From Arenibacter echinorum (GTDB lineage: Bacteria > Bacteroidota > Bacteroidia > Flavobacteriales > Flavobacteriaceae), in the NCBI RefSeq assembly GCF_003259375.1, contig NZ_QLLN01000009.1, positions 1 to 64,000 of the forward strand: a DNA stretch of 64,000 bases. The letters are read 5' to 3'. The notes beneath the pieces were generated by a model. The model searched no databases and was not told the origin of the DNA. It worked only from the letters and a program-made list of their open reading frames with translations. Below are positions 35,914-43,710 of the stretch, piece by piece. Position 1 is the first letter of the stretch; each line of letters opens with the position of its first letter. The position numbers and the translations under genes are program-made.

Positions 35914-36579
35914 ATGACGAAAGCGGAAAAAGTAAACTTTGCCATTGAAACTTTACAGACAATATATCCAACCATTCCAGTTCCGTTAGACCACAAAGAC
36001 CCATATACGCTACTTATTGCAGTATTATTGTCCGCACAAAGTACGGATGTCAGGGTCAATCAGATTACCCCTATACTATTTGCCAAGGCAGACAATCCTT
36101 ATGACATGGTAAAAATGACGGCAGATGAAATAAGGGAAATTATAAAACCCGTTGGACTATCCCCAATGAAATCCAAAGGAATTTATGGGCTTTCCAAAAT
36201 CTTAATTGAAAAATATGACGGACAAGTTCCTGAAGAAATGGAACTTTTGGAACAATTTCCGGCCGTAGGTCATAAAACAGCTAGTGTGGTGGTTTCCCAA
36301 GCCTTTGGTATACCAGCTTTTCCCGTGGATACCCACATACATAGGCTTATGTACCGATGGGGGTTTTCCAATGGTAAAAATGTAGTACAAACGGAAAGGG
36401 ATGCGAAAAGATTATTCCCAAAAGAATTATGGAACGATCTTCATTTACAGATAATCTGGTACGGAAGGGAATATTCCCCTGCAAGAGGGTGGAATTTGCA
36501 AAAAGACATAATAACCAAAACAATAGGAAGAAAAAAAGTTTTGGACGCCTACTATAAAACAAAAAATCCCAACTCCTAG
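35914..36579 (+). CDS. nth: Endonuclease III lacking the iron-sulfur cluster loop
   Basis: 221 residues. Helix-hairpin-helix FPAVGHKTASVVVSQAF carries the catalytic Lys (K121), and PVDTHIHRLMYRWGF carries the catalytic Asp (D139). LLIAVLLSAQSTD near the N-terminus is conserved. At the C-terminus, where E. coli Nth has four cysteines holding a [4Fe-4S] cluster, this protein reads WYGREYSPARGWNLQKDIIT with no cysteine at all. It should still excise oxidised pyrimidines and cleave AP sites. Loss of the cluster occurs in some other endonuclease III homologues and may be a lineage trait. Its stop codon lies inside the downstream terminator stem. Confidence 0.93.
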   Translation: MTKAEKVNFAIETLQTIYPTIPVPLDHKDPYTLLIAVLLSAQSTDVRVNQITPILFAKADNPYDMVKMTADEIREIIKPVGLSPMKSKGIYGLSKILIEKYDGQVPEEMELLEQFPAVGHKTASVVVSQAFGIPAFPVDTHIHRLMYRWGFSNGKNVVQTERDAKRLFPKELWNDLHLQIIWYGREYSPARGWNLQKDIITKTIGRKKVLDAYYKTKNPNS

Positions 36580-36591
36580 TTGGGATTTTTT
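36561..36591. terminator. Two-way terminator overlapping the nth stop codon
   Basis: AAAAAATCCCAACT and AGTTGGGATTTTTT form a perfect 14-bp stem with a 3-nt loop. It serves nth on the plus strand (the TAG at 36577-36579 is in the loop and second arm). It also serves the sigma-factor/mini-protein transcript on the minus strand, which ends 4 nt away at 36595. Confidence 0.85.
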
Positions 36592-36594
36592 AGT

Positions 36595-36738
36595 CTAGTT
36601 TAAATTATTTTCGAATTGAATATTACTATATTCAACTATTTGCAAAGATTTGGAATAGCCAATCAAAAACTTGATAGTTTCAGGACTCGCTTTGGCAAGT
36701 TTACACTTGTGTTGATTCTCAGAGTAAATTTTTTCCAT
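36595..36738 (-). CDS. 47-residue mini-protein downstream of ECF sigma factor 1
   Basis: ATG at 36738, stop at 36595. The protein starts MEKIYSENQHKCKLAK and contains IKFLIGYSKSLQIVE before ending NNLN. The gene at 37896-38048 encodes a homologue: both share N-x-KCKL (after about 8-10 residues), I-x-F-L-x-x-YSKSL-x-I, and the last two residues LN plus the same stop codon. Both follow a paralogous sigma gene at 71-72 nt. Two independent copies with conserved protein sequence argue that it is a real gene. There is no membrane helix; one conserved Cys. Function is unknown; a partner or modulator of the sigma factor is the obvious hypothesis. Confidence 0.7.
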   Translation of the reverse strand: MEKIYSENQHKCKLAKASPETIKFLIGYSKSLQIVEYSNIQFENNLN

Positions 36739-36752
36739 AGGATTATAGTATT

Positions 36753-36768
36753 GTTATGTTAAGATAAC
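36753..36768 (-). promoter_or_regulatory. Conserved GTTAT-N6-ATAAC hairpin before mini-protein 1
   Basis: On the minus strand GCGTTAT, six nt, ATAACAATA lies 15 nt before the mini-protein ATG. The same element (36753-36768 here, 38060-38075 there) occurs at the second locus, including flanking AGTnGCG and AATAnTAT, whereas the rest of the intergenic sequence has diverged. It may be a translational hairpin, RNA processing site or operator. Confidence 0.5.
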
Positions 36769-36810
36769 GCTACTAAAATGGAAATATTGTCCGGTTCGTC
36801 CTATGACCTA

Positions 36811-37392
36811 TTAATTCGTTAAAACGATATTATGTTTTTCAATTATTTTTCTAAGGTTTATAAGTGCGTATCTCATTCTTCCCAAGGCCGTATTAATACT
36901 AACCCCTGTATTTTCAGATATTTCCTTAAAGCTCATGTCCCTGTAAATACGCATTAAAAGAACTTCTTTTTGATCGTCCGGTAATTCTTCGATCAATAAG
37001 GTAAGATCAGAATCTATTTGATCCTTGATAAGTTGTTTTTCTACATTAAGTTTATCATCACCAATTACGGAAAAGATATTAAAATCATCATTCCCCTCAA
37101 ACATTGGCATTCTTTTGTTTCTTCTAAAGTGATCAATTACCAAGTTATGGGCTATTCTCATAACCCAAGGCAAAAATTTGCCTTCTTCGCTATAATTTCC
37201 TTTTTTCAAGGTTTTAATCACTTTAATAAAGGTGTCCTGAAAAATGTCCTCTGAAACATCCCGGTCCAATACCTTAGAATAAATAAAGCTACTAATACGT
37301 TGGTTGTGCCTGTTGATCAAAACCTCTAAAGCTTTTTCATTACCGTTAATGTAATCCTTTACTAATACTGAGTCATCTATTTGCAGTTCCAT
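36811..37392 (-). CDS. ECF-type RNA polymerase sigma factor (paralogue 1)
   Basis: 193 residues. Region 2 includes DIFQDTFIKVIKTLKKG and FLPWVMRIAHNLVIDHFRRNKR (about residues 49-95). Region 4 is the helix-turn-helix MSFKEISENTGVSINTALGRMRYAL (about residues 154-180). No anti-sigma gene is adjacent; instead a 47-residue mini-protein follows. By hand count it is about 80% identical to the paralogue at 38120-38701 with no gaps, so the pair arose by tandem duplication. The 5' leader contains a GGGG-N4-CCCC hairpin (37419-37430) absent from the other copy. Target promoters are unknown. Confidence 0.95.
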   Translation of the reverse strand: MELQIDDSVLVKDYINGNEKALEVLINRHNQRISSFIYSKVLDRDVSEDIFQDTFIKVIKTLKKGNYSEEGKFLPWVMRIAHNLVIDHFRRNKRMPMFEGNDDFNIFSVIGDDKLNVEKQLIKDQIDSDLTLLIEELPDDQKEVLLMRIYRDMSFKEISENTGVSINTALGRMRYALINLRKIIEKHNIVLTN

Positions 37393-37895
37393 ACAAAATA
37401 TTGTTTTTGGTTAAACTAGGGGGCCTCCCCTTTCGGTTCGGACTTTTTTTTTATTACTTCTTCTTTTTTGAAGACTTTAAATCTTCATTATTAATTAGTA
37501 ACAGGATAAAAGTATATAAATGGTAAGGTGTGCAAAAAACTATGTTGTAAAACCCCCGTTAATTGATGTCAAATGCCAATTTTCTTATTTTACGCATAAT
37601 AATTGGCCAAAAATGAAGTTGAAACGGCCTAATTGAATTAATGGCAAGACTATTTATTATTATCAGCTGCTGGAAAGATAGAATAACCTATATATTAAGG
37701 AATATAGAAAAACACTGTAAAGTTTATTGTAATGGGCCTGTTAAAGGAAGTCAAGGTTATATACTTAATGGGAAGTGTACTACATCGTAAATTAAAATAA
37801 TGGGAGTTTCACTTTTAGGCTATTGCCTATGTACTTAAGTAACCCAATAAGTCGTTATAGATACGGACGAGCTATTGCAAAACCTTTGTAAGTTC
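37393..37895. other. Spacer between the duplicated sigma modules
   Basis: About 500 bp, AT-rich. It contains the 5' region of sigma gene 1 with the G/C hairpin at 37419-37430 and a run of T on the plus strand. A 49-codon plus-strand frame (37641-37790) has no homology or start signal that I recognise. No clean terminator was seen for the upstream (sigma 2) module. Confidence 0.5.
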
Positions 37896-38048
37896 CTAGT
37901 TTAAGCAATGCTCATCCAATTCATCATTACACTTATCGCTTTTAATGATGTAAAGTGATTTAGAGTAATTCAACAAAAAATCTATCTTGGACCTCCGTGT
38001 AGACATTAGTTTACATTTGTTATTAGTAGTAACGTTGAATTTCCCCAT
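37896..38048 (-). CDS. 50-residue mini-protein downstream of ECF sigma factor 2
   Basis: ATG at 38048, stop TAG at 37896. Begins MGKFNVTTNNKCKLMSTRR, contains IDFLLNYSKSLYIIKSDKC and ends EHCLN. Homologous to the mini-protein at 36595-36738: the KCKL, YSKSL and terminal LN positions match, while the linker and acidic tail differ. It has two additional cysteines near the C-terminus. It begins 71 nt after the stop of sigma gene 2 and is preceded by the conserved hairpin at 38060-38075. Function unknown. Confidence 0.7.
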   Translation of the reverse strand: MGKFNVTTNNKCKLMSTRRSKIDFLLNYSKSLYIIKSDKCNDELDEHCLN

Positions 38049-38059
38049 AATAATATATT

Positions 38060-38075
38060 GTTATTGTCAAATAAC
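38060..38075 (-). promoter_or_regulatory. Conserved GTTAT-N6-ATAAC hairpin before mini-protein 2
   Basis: On the minus strand GCGTTAT, six nt, ATAACAATA lies 12 nt before the mini-protein ATG. The stem residues are identical to those at 36753-36768 while the loop differs, a pattern that suits selection on the structure or on a dimeric protein site. Confidence 0.5.
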
Positions 38076-38119
38076 GCAACTGTTATGAAGAAATTAACTA
38101 AAAGGGGTTGTAAGGCCTA

Positions 38120-38701
38120 TTAATTCGTTAAAATAATGTTGTTCTTTTCTACAATCTTCCGAAGATTGATAAGAGCATAGCGCATTCTGCCCAAGGCAGT
38201 GTTAATACTAACCCCTGTATTTTCAGATATTTCCTTAAAGCTCATGTCCTTATATAGGCGCATTTCCAAAACTTCCATCTGATCTTTTGGCAATTCTTTG
38301 ATAAGTAGGGTAAGATCCTGATCTATCTGATCTTTGATAAGTCGCCTTTCAGCATTTAACTGATCATCGCTAATTATGGAGAATATATTGAAATCATTGT
38401 TGCCTTCAAATCTGGGCATTCGCTTATTCTTCCTAAAATAATCTATTATTAGGTTATGGGATATACGCATTACCCAAGGTAGAAATTTTCCTTCTTCATT
38501 ATAATTGCCCTTCTTTAGGGTTCTTATAACCTTTATAAAGGTATCTTGAAAAATATCTTCTGTAATTTCCCGATCTTGAACTTTGGAATAAATAAAACTG
38601 CTAAGTCGCTGGTTGTGGCGGTCAATTAGTTTTTCAAGGGCTCTTTCGTCCCCGTTCATGTAGTCTTTTACTAATACTGAATCTTCTATTAATAGTTCCA
38701 T
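38120..38701 (-). CDS. ECF-type RNA polymerase sigma factor (paralogue 2)
   Basis: 193 residues. Region 2: DIFQDTFIKVIRTLKKG, FLPWVMRISHNLIIDYFRKNKR. Region 4: MSFKEISENTGVSINTALGRMRYALINLRKI, identical over this stretch to paralogue 1. The differences between the copies lie mainly in the linker and the start of region 2, so both probably see similar -35 elements. Divergent from uvrA; followed by its own mini-protein. Whether the module answers DNA damage because uvrA, nth and bcp are close is only a suggestion from position. Confidence 0.95.
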   Translation of the reverse strand: MELLIEDSVLVKDYMNGDERALEKLIDRHNQRLSSFIYSKVQDREITEDIFQDTFIKVIRTLKKGNYNEEGKFLPWVMRISHNLIIDYFRKNKRMPRFEGNNDFNIFSIISDDQLNAERRLIKDQIDQDLTLLIKELPKDQMEVLEMRLYKDMSFKEISENTGVSINTALGRMRYALINLRKIVEKNNIILTN

Positions 38702-38918
38702 ACAAATTACTTTTTTGAGGCTAAAATGCTATACCTGTTTTGTGTGACAAGTGCATTTTGAGCAAAATTTTAAAAAAGTAATTTTGTTACGTATAGGCTA
38801 TTTAGGGTTTATTATGCATCAAATATAAAAAAAATTAAATCGAATCAAACTACTTTCCTTCAATGAATATAATTTAGTTGTAGGACAAAGGCTACTAGCT
38901 AATAAAAATCACATATCG

Positions 38919-38926
38919 TATCTTTG
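38919..38926 (+). promoter_or_regulatory. -7 promoter box of uvrA
   Basis: TATCTTTG matches TAnnTTTG, 17 nt before the uvrA ATG. No TTG was found at the usual -33 distance, and no LexA-type box was recognised. Confidence 0.5.
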
Positions 38927-38943
38927 CAAACTTAAATACGAGC

Positions 38944-41727
38944 ATGACCACTATAACAGACGTTAATCCCAAGCATAATATTATAATTAAAGGGGCAAAG
39001 CTCCATAATTTAAAGAATATAGACGTTGTAATACCACGCAATAAACTAGTGGTCATTACAGGCTTGTCCGGATCGGGAAAATCCAGTTTGGCCTTCGATA
39101 CCCTTTATGCCGAAGGTCAAAGAAGATATGTTGAAAGTCTTTCCTCCTATGCTAGACAGTTTTTAGGAAAATTGGACAAGCCCAAAGTGGATTATATTAA
39201 AGGTATAGCTCCCGCCATCGCCATTGAACAAAAGGTGAATTCTACCAATCCCAGATCTACCGTGGGAACCACCACTGAAATCTATGACTATTTAAAATTA
39301 ATGTTCGCGCGTATTGGCAGAACCTTTTCCCCAATATCGGGCAATGAGATTAAAAAGCATACTGTTTCGGACGTGGTTGAACATATTAAAACCTTTGAAG
39401 AAGGCACAAAATTACTTTTGCTTGCCCCAATTAAAATTAGTGCCGAAAGAGACCCCTATAAATCGCTTCAATTATTTTCCAAGCAGGGATTTGCAAGAAT
39501 ATTGTACAATGGAGAGGTTACTAGGATAGATGAGGACCTAAAGGATATAGGTCGGGAATTTGAACTGGTGGTAGATCGAATTATATATAAAAACGACGAG
39601 GACTTCTTCAATAGATTGGGCAATGCCATTGATACGGCCTTTTTTGAAGGCAAGGGAGAATGTATTGTCCAGGATCTAACAACTGGCCAAAATACCCATT
39701 TTAGCAATAAATTTGAATTGGACGGAATACAATTCTTAGAACCCAATGTTCATTTGTTCAGTTTCAACAACCCTTACGGGGCCTGTCCCAAATGTGAGGG
39801 CTACGGGGATGTCATAGGCATAGATGAAGACTTGGTTATTCCCAACACCTCGCTCTCGGTATACGAAAACGCAATTTTTCCATGGCGAGGGGAAAGCATG
39901 GGATGGTACAGGGATGAATTGGTGAATGTGGCCTATAAATTCGATTTTCCAATCCATAAACCCTGGTATCAGCTATCCGATGAGCAAAAGCAACTTGTGT
40001 GGGAAGGGAACAGCTATTTTACCGGTATCCATAAATTCTTTGAAGGCCTGGAAGAAAAAAGCTATAAAATACAGAATAGGGTAATGCTATCACGTTATCG
40101 CGGCAAAACCAAATGTAGCACCTGTAAGGGAAAGCGTTTACGGAAGGAAACCGACTATGTAAAAGTTTCGGGTAAATCTATTTCTGACCTTGTGGAATTG
40201 CCTATAGAAGATCTTATCGGCTTCTTTAAGGTTATAAAACTTAGTTCCAACGACGAGAAAATTGCCAACAGATTACTTAGGGAAATAGAAAGCAGATTGG
40301 GGTTTCTTCATAATGTAGGACTAAGTTATTTAACATTGAACAGAAAATCCAATTCCTTGTCGGGTGGGGAAAGTCAACGCATAAATTTGGCCACCTCATT
40401 GGGAAGTAGTTTGGTAGGCTCCATGTATATATTGGACGAACCCAGTATTGGCCTTCACCCAAAAGATACCGAGAACTTAATAACCGTTCTAAAATCGTTA
40501 CGCGATTTAGGCAATACCGTAATTGTGGTGGAACACGATGAGGACATTATGAAAGCAGCGGACGAGGTTATCGATATTGGCCCAGAAGCGGGCACGCACG
40601 GAGGGGAGGTCGTTGCTCATGGAACCTTGGATGAAATTCTTAAATCCAATTCGCTTACAGCGGCTTACCTAAATGGTTCCATGGAAATTGCCGTACCAAA
40701 AACAAGAAGACCTTTTAAAAATTACATAGAAATAAAAGGAGCCCGGGAAAATAACCTTAAAAATATTGATGTTACTTTTCCTTTGAACGTCTTGACCGTC
40801 ATTACCGGAGTATCTGGGAGTGGAAAAAGTACTTTGGTAAAAAAGTTATTATACCCTATAATTCTAAAGGAACTTGGTGGCTACGGAGAGAAAGCTGGGC
40901 AATACAGTTCCATGGAAGGTAAATTTCAATCCCTAAAACACGTGGAGTACGTTGATCAGAACCCCATTGGTCGTTCCTCAAGATCTAACCCCGTTACCTA
41001 CATTAAGGCTTATGACGATATCCGTAATCTTTTTGCCAACCAGAAATTAAGCAAATTAAGAGGGTATCAGCCCAAACATTTCTCTTTTAATGTTGACGGT
41101 GGCAGGTGCGAAAAATGCAAAGGGGAAGGAGAGATTACGGTAGAAATGCAATTCATGGCGGACGTGCATTTGGAATGCGAAACCTGCAACGGAAAAAGGT
41201 TTAAAAAGGAAGTATTGGAAGTAAAATTTGAAGATGCCAATATAGATAATGTCCTTAATATGACCATTGATGATGCCGTAGATTTCTTTAACAGAAACAA
41301 TCAATCCAAAATCGTGACCAAATTGAAGCCACTTCAAGATGTTGGTCTAGGATATGTAACCTTGGGACAATCTTCCTCTACCCTTTCCGGAGGGGAAGCA
41401 CAGCGTATTAAGCTGGCCTCATTTTTAGTAAAGGGAATCACCAAGGACAAAGCGCTGTTTATTTTTGATGAACCTACCACCGGTCTCCATTTCCACGATA
41501 TTAAAAAATTGCTTAAATCGTTTGACGCATTAATTGACAAAGGACATTCCATAATTGTCATAGAGCACAATATAGACTTAATCAAATGCGCCGATTACAT
41601 CATAGACTTAGGCCCGGACGGAGGAAATAAGGGAGGACAACTATTGGTGCAGGGAACCCCGGAAAATGTTGTAAAAAACAAAGCTTCCTATACGGCAAAG
41701 TATTTAAAAGAAAAACTGTCCAGCTAG
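38944..41727 (+). CDS. uvrA: Excinuclease ABC subunit A
   Basis: 927 residues; damage-recognition ATPase of nucleotide excision repair. Two ABC modules: Walker [10 protein letters not shown] (about residues 40-48) and GVSGSGKST (about 622-630); signatures [14 protein letters not shown] and [14 protein letters not shown]; Walker [14 protein letters not shown] and [13 protein letters not shown]. Zn fingers: [12 protein letters not shown] and the C-terminal [14 protein letters not shown] ... CETCNGKR finger are intact. In the first zinc-binding module only the second CxxC ([13 protein letters not shown]) is visible; the first half is replaced by [10 protein letters not shown]. Bacteroidota commonly carry two UvrA paralogues, and this one lacks part of that site. 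Confidence 0.96.
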   Translation: MTTITDVNPKHNIIIKGAKLHNLKNIDVVIPRNKLVVITGLSGSGKSSLAFDTLYAEGQRRYVESLSSYARQFLGKLDKPKVDYIKGIAPAIAIEQKVNSTNPRSTVGTTTEIYDYLKLMFARIGRTFSPISGNEIKKHTVSDVVEHIKTFEEGTKLLLLAPIKISAERDPYKSLQLFSKQGFARILYNGEVTRIDEDLKDIGREFELVVDRIIYKNDEDFFNRLGNAIDTAFFEGKGECIVQDLTTGQNTHFSNKFELDGIQFLEPNVHLFSFNNPYGACPKCEGYGDVIGIDEDLVIPNTSLSVYENAIFPWRGESMGWYRDELVNVAYKFDFPIHKPWYQLSDEQKQLVWEGNSYFTGIHKFFEGLEEKSYKIQNRVMLSRYRGKTKCSTCKGKRLRKETDYVKVSGKSISDLVELPIEDLIGFFKVIKLSSNDEKIANRLLREIESRLGFLHNVGLSYLTLNRKSNSLSGGESQRINLATSLGSSLVGSMYILDEPSIGLHPKDTENLITVLKSLRDLGNTVIVVEHDEDIMKAADEVIDIGPEAGTHGGEVVAHGTLDEILKSNSLTAAYLNGSMEIAVPKTRRPFKNYIEIKGARENNLKNIDVTFPLNVLTVITGVSGSGKSTLVKKLLYPIILKELGGYGEKAGQYSSMEGKFQSLKHVEYVDQNPIGRSSRSNPVTYIKAYDDIRNLFANQKLSKLRGYQPKHFSFNVDGGRCEKCKGEGEITVEMQFMADVHLECETCNGKRFKKEVLEVKFEDANIDNVLNMTIDDAVDFFNRNNQSKIVTKLKPLQDVGLGYVTLGQSSSTLSGGEAQRIKLASFLVKGITKDKALFIFDEPTTGLHFHDIKKLLKSFDALIDKGHSIIVIEHNIDLIKCADYIIDLGPDGGNKGGQLLVQGTPENVVKNKASYTAKYLKEKLSS

Positions 41728-41803
41728 ATGTAGTCCTTGGTTACTAGTTTCATTTTTATAGCCCTTAAATGAACTACTTATCCAAATTGAACTTTGAACT
41801 TTC

Positions 41804-42022
41804 AATACTGTTAACTGCCCACTGTATACTGATTACTGGTTAGAAGTTTGATGCTTCCTTCTCCTAAAAATCTACATACTGCCCACTGCCCACTGTTTAC
41901 TGAATACTGATTACTGACTACTGACTACTAGTCTCAGATCTGATGTTTCCATCTCCTAAATATCTACCTTCCGGCCACTGCCCACTGCCCACTGCTTACT
42001 GTTTACTGATTACTGACAACAG
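41804..42022. repeat. Degenerate heptanucleotide (nnnACTG) repeat cluster
   Basis: Three runs of 7-nt units ending ACTG: 41804-41838 (five units), 41875-41930 (about eight) and 41974-42022 (about seven), for example CCCACTG, TTTACTG, ATTACTG, ACTACTG. The runs are separated by a semi-conserved spacer (GATGnTTCCnTCTCCTAAA-type), so the whole is also a roughly 92-bp repeat present 2-3 times. It fills the 490-nt gap between uvrA and the Ser/Arg-rich gene (41728-42219), which otherwise holds no gene. It resembles in style the tandem heptanucleotide (STRR) sequences of cyanobacteria. No spacers, so not a CRISPR. Confidence 0.85.
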
Positions 42023-42219
42023 ATTTCAGGCTTTTTTCTAATGGCTTTTGGCTAGCAGCTTCTTTTTCCTTCAACCTAATTCTTTCGCCTTGTGATAAAA
42101 AATAAATTTATAAATAACTGAAAATCAACATTTTAAATTGATGTTTAATTTTTTGGCATGCTGTTTGGTATATACAAATTGAATGTAAATAGTTGCATTC
42201 AAAATTAAAACCTTATATC

Positions 42220-43524
42220 ATGAGAAATTTAATACTCCTATTTACAGCGCTTATATTTGGAACTTCAGGTTCCATGGCAGCTTCAGTGGAAGATAAGGTT
42301 GCCACAAGCAATACTTATAGAAATAATAACTCATTTATTTTTGTTGAAAATGGTATCACATTTTCAGTTTATCCTGATGGGGAGTTCGATTTCTATATTG
42401 ACAATAATGGTGGCGTAAATGCCAATGTCAATTTTGGACATACCAATATTACTTTTAATTCAGGTTACGATTACAACCCTTATGTACAGTATGACGATTA
42501 CGGTGCAGTTATACAAGTTGAGAATGTTCCTATCTACTATGACTATTACGGTAGGGTAACCCAAATTGGGGATGTAGATATCAACTATAATAGCGGTAGG
42601 GTTTCACGAGTTGGTGGTCTATATGTTTATTATAACAACCGTGGAATTTACAGCCATCACAGGGGATACATTAATATTTACAACAGACATTATGTATACA
42701 GCCCTTTCCACAGTTATTTCTTAAGACCGGCCATAGGCTTTGGTCTAGTATTCGGCAGCCCTTATAGAAGATATTACGAACCTGTAAGATACACCTATTA
42801 TAGACCATATTATAACAACCACAGAAAAGCATATGCTAAAATAGGTCACCATTACAAATATGATAAAGGACATCAGAATAAAAGAAGTACCATTTATAGA
42901 AACGACAAAAGAGTGGCCGTTAGGGATAATGGGTATAGAAATAACAGTAACCTAAGATCCAACAGAGCTGTGGCCAGTAGAAATGATGGGGTAAGAAACA
43001 ACAATAGTGTTTCCAGAAGTACTACATCCAGAAATAACAACACTATTTCCAGGACCACAACCCAACGTAGCAGCAATAATGGAAATAGCACCGTTAAGAG
43101 AAGCACCACGGTAAGGAGCAATTCGCCAAGTGCTAGAAATGACAAATCGGTTTCCAGGAGTTCTTCGATTCGCCAAAATGATAAGGGGAACGTCCAAAGA
43201 ACCGTAAGTAGAACAACCTCTACAAGGAGTAGTAATGGCAATGGAAGTTCTGTAACAAGGAGCAAAGCAGTGGTGTCCAGACCTTCCGGAAATACAAGGA
43301 CAACGGTAAAAAAGGAAGTTAACAGAAGTCCGAGAAATACTTCGATAAGTAGAAGTTCTTCGAGTAGAAGTAATAGCGGTTCATCTGTAAGGAATACCAC
43401 TGTAAAACGACCAAATGTACAGTCAAAAAGTACTGTAAAAAGGTCGGTGGCAAAGGCATCTTCCAGTAGTGCAAGAAAAGTTTCAACGGCTTCCACAAGA
43501 GGAAGAAGTTCTAGAAGTAATTAA
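42220..43524 (+). CDS. Secreted Tyr/Asn-rich protein with basic Ser/Arg/Asn low-complexity tail
   Basis: 434 residues from ATG 42220 (MRNLILLFTALIFGTSGSMAAS, a clear signal peptide); an in-frame ATG nine codons upstream is less likely. Residues about 30-150 are beta-like repeats (YDYYGRVTQIGDVDINYNSGRVSRVGGLYVYYNNRG). Residues 150-220 are Tyr/His-rich (YRPYYNNHRKAYAK). Residues about 225-434 are almost only Ser, Arg, Asn, Thr, Lys and Val in irregular repeats (SRSTTSRNNN, STVKRSTTVRSN, RSSSSRSNSGSS). The tail is strongly basic and surely disordered. It may bind envelope polyanions, polysaccharide, DNA or mineral. Unknown family; followed by its own terminator. Confidence 0.75.
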   Translation: MRNLILLFTALIFGTSGSMAASVEDKVATSNTYRNNNSFIFVENGITFSVYPDGEFDFYIDNNGGVNANVNFGHTNITFNSGYDYNPYVQYDDYGAVIQVENVPIYYDYYGRVTQIGDVDINYNSGRVSRVGGLYVYYNNRGIYSHHRGYINIYNRHYVYSPFHSYFLRPAIGFGLVFGSPYRRYYEPVRYTYYRPYYNNHRKAYAKIGHHYKYDKGHQNKRSTIYRNDKRVAVRDNGYRNNSNLRSNRAVASRNDGVRNNNSVSRSTTSRNNNTISRTTTQRSSNNGNSTVKRSTTVRSNSPSARNDKSVSRSSSIRQNDKGNVQRTVSRTTSTRSSNGNGSSVTRSKAVVSRPSGNTRTTVKKEVNRSPRNTSISRSSSSRSNSGSSVRNTTVKRPNVQSKSTVKRSVAKASSSSARKVSTASTRGRSSRSN

Positions 43525-43553
43525 AAATAGTTTTTAGGTTGGTTAGTTGTTTA

Positions 43554-43586
43554 GCCCCGTAGCGAATTCGTTCCTGCGGGGTTTTA
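43554..43586 (+). terminator. Terminator after the Ser/Arg-rich protein gene
   Basis: CCCCG and CGGGG arms around a 17-nt loop containing GCGAATTCG, followed by TTTTACTTT. A second GC-rich hairpin TGCCCG/CGGGCA (43622-43644) lies further on before the convergent flippase gene, without a T tract. Confidence 0.65.
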
Positions 43587-43710
43587 CTTTATAAGGGAGA
43601 TTGAAATGCTGAACCCTTGCCTGCCCGTTCCGTTCTGGCGGGCACCGAGATACTAACAGTAGCTTCCGTTCAATGCCTCAAGGGCTTGTCCAGAGATAAT
43701 AAAGTCTCTC

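Noticed and set aside
37641-37790. 49-codon plus-strand open frame (MARLFIIISCWKDR...) in the spacer between sigma modules
   Set aside because: No homologue in the parallel spacer of the other module, no promoter box or recognisable motif; in AT-rich DNA a frame of this size is expected by chance.
41804-42022. Possible CRISPR array
   Set aside because: The units are 7 nt, contiguous and degenerate, with no spacers of constant length and no cas genes.
42894-43496. 200-codon minus-strand frame rich in Leu, Val and Glu
   Set aside because: It is the antisense of the Ser/Arg/Asn repeats of the real gene; low-complexity DNA stays open in the opposite frame.
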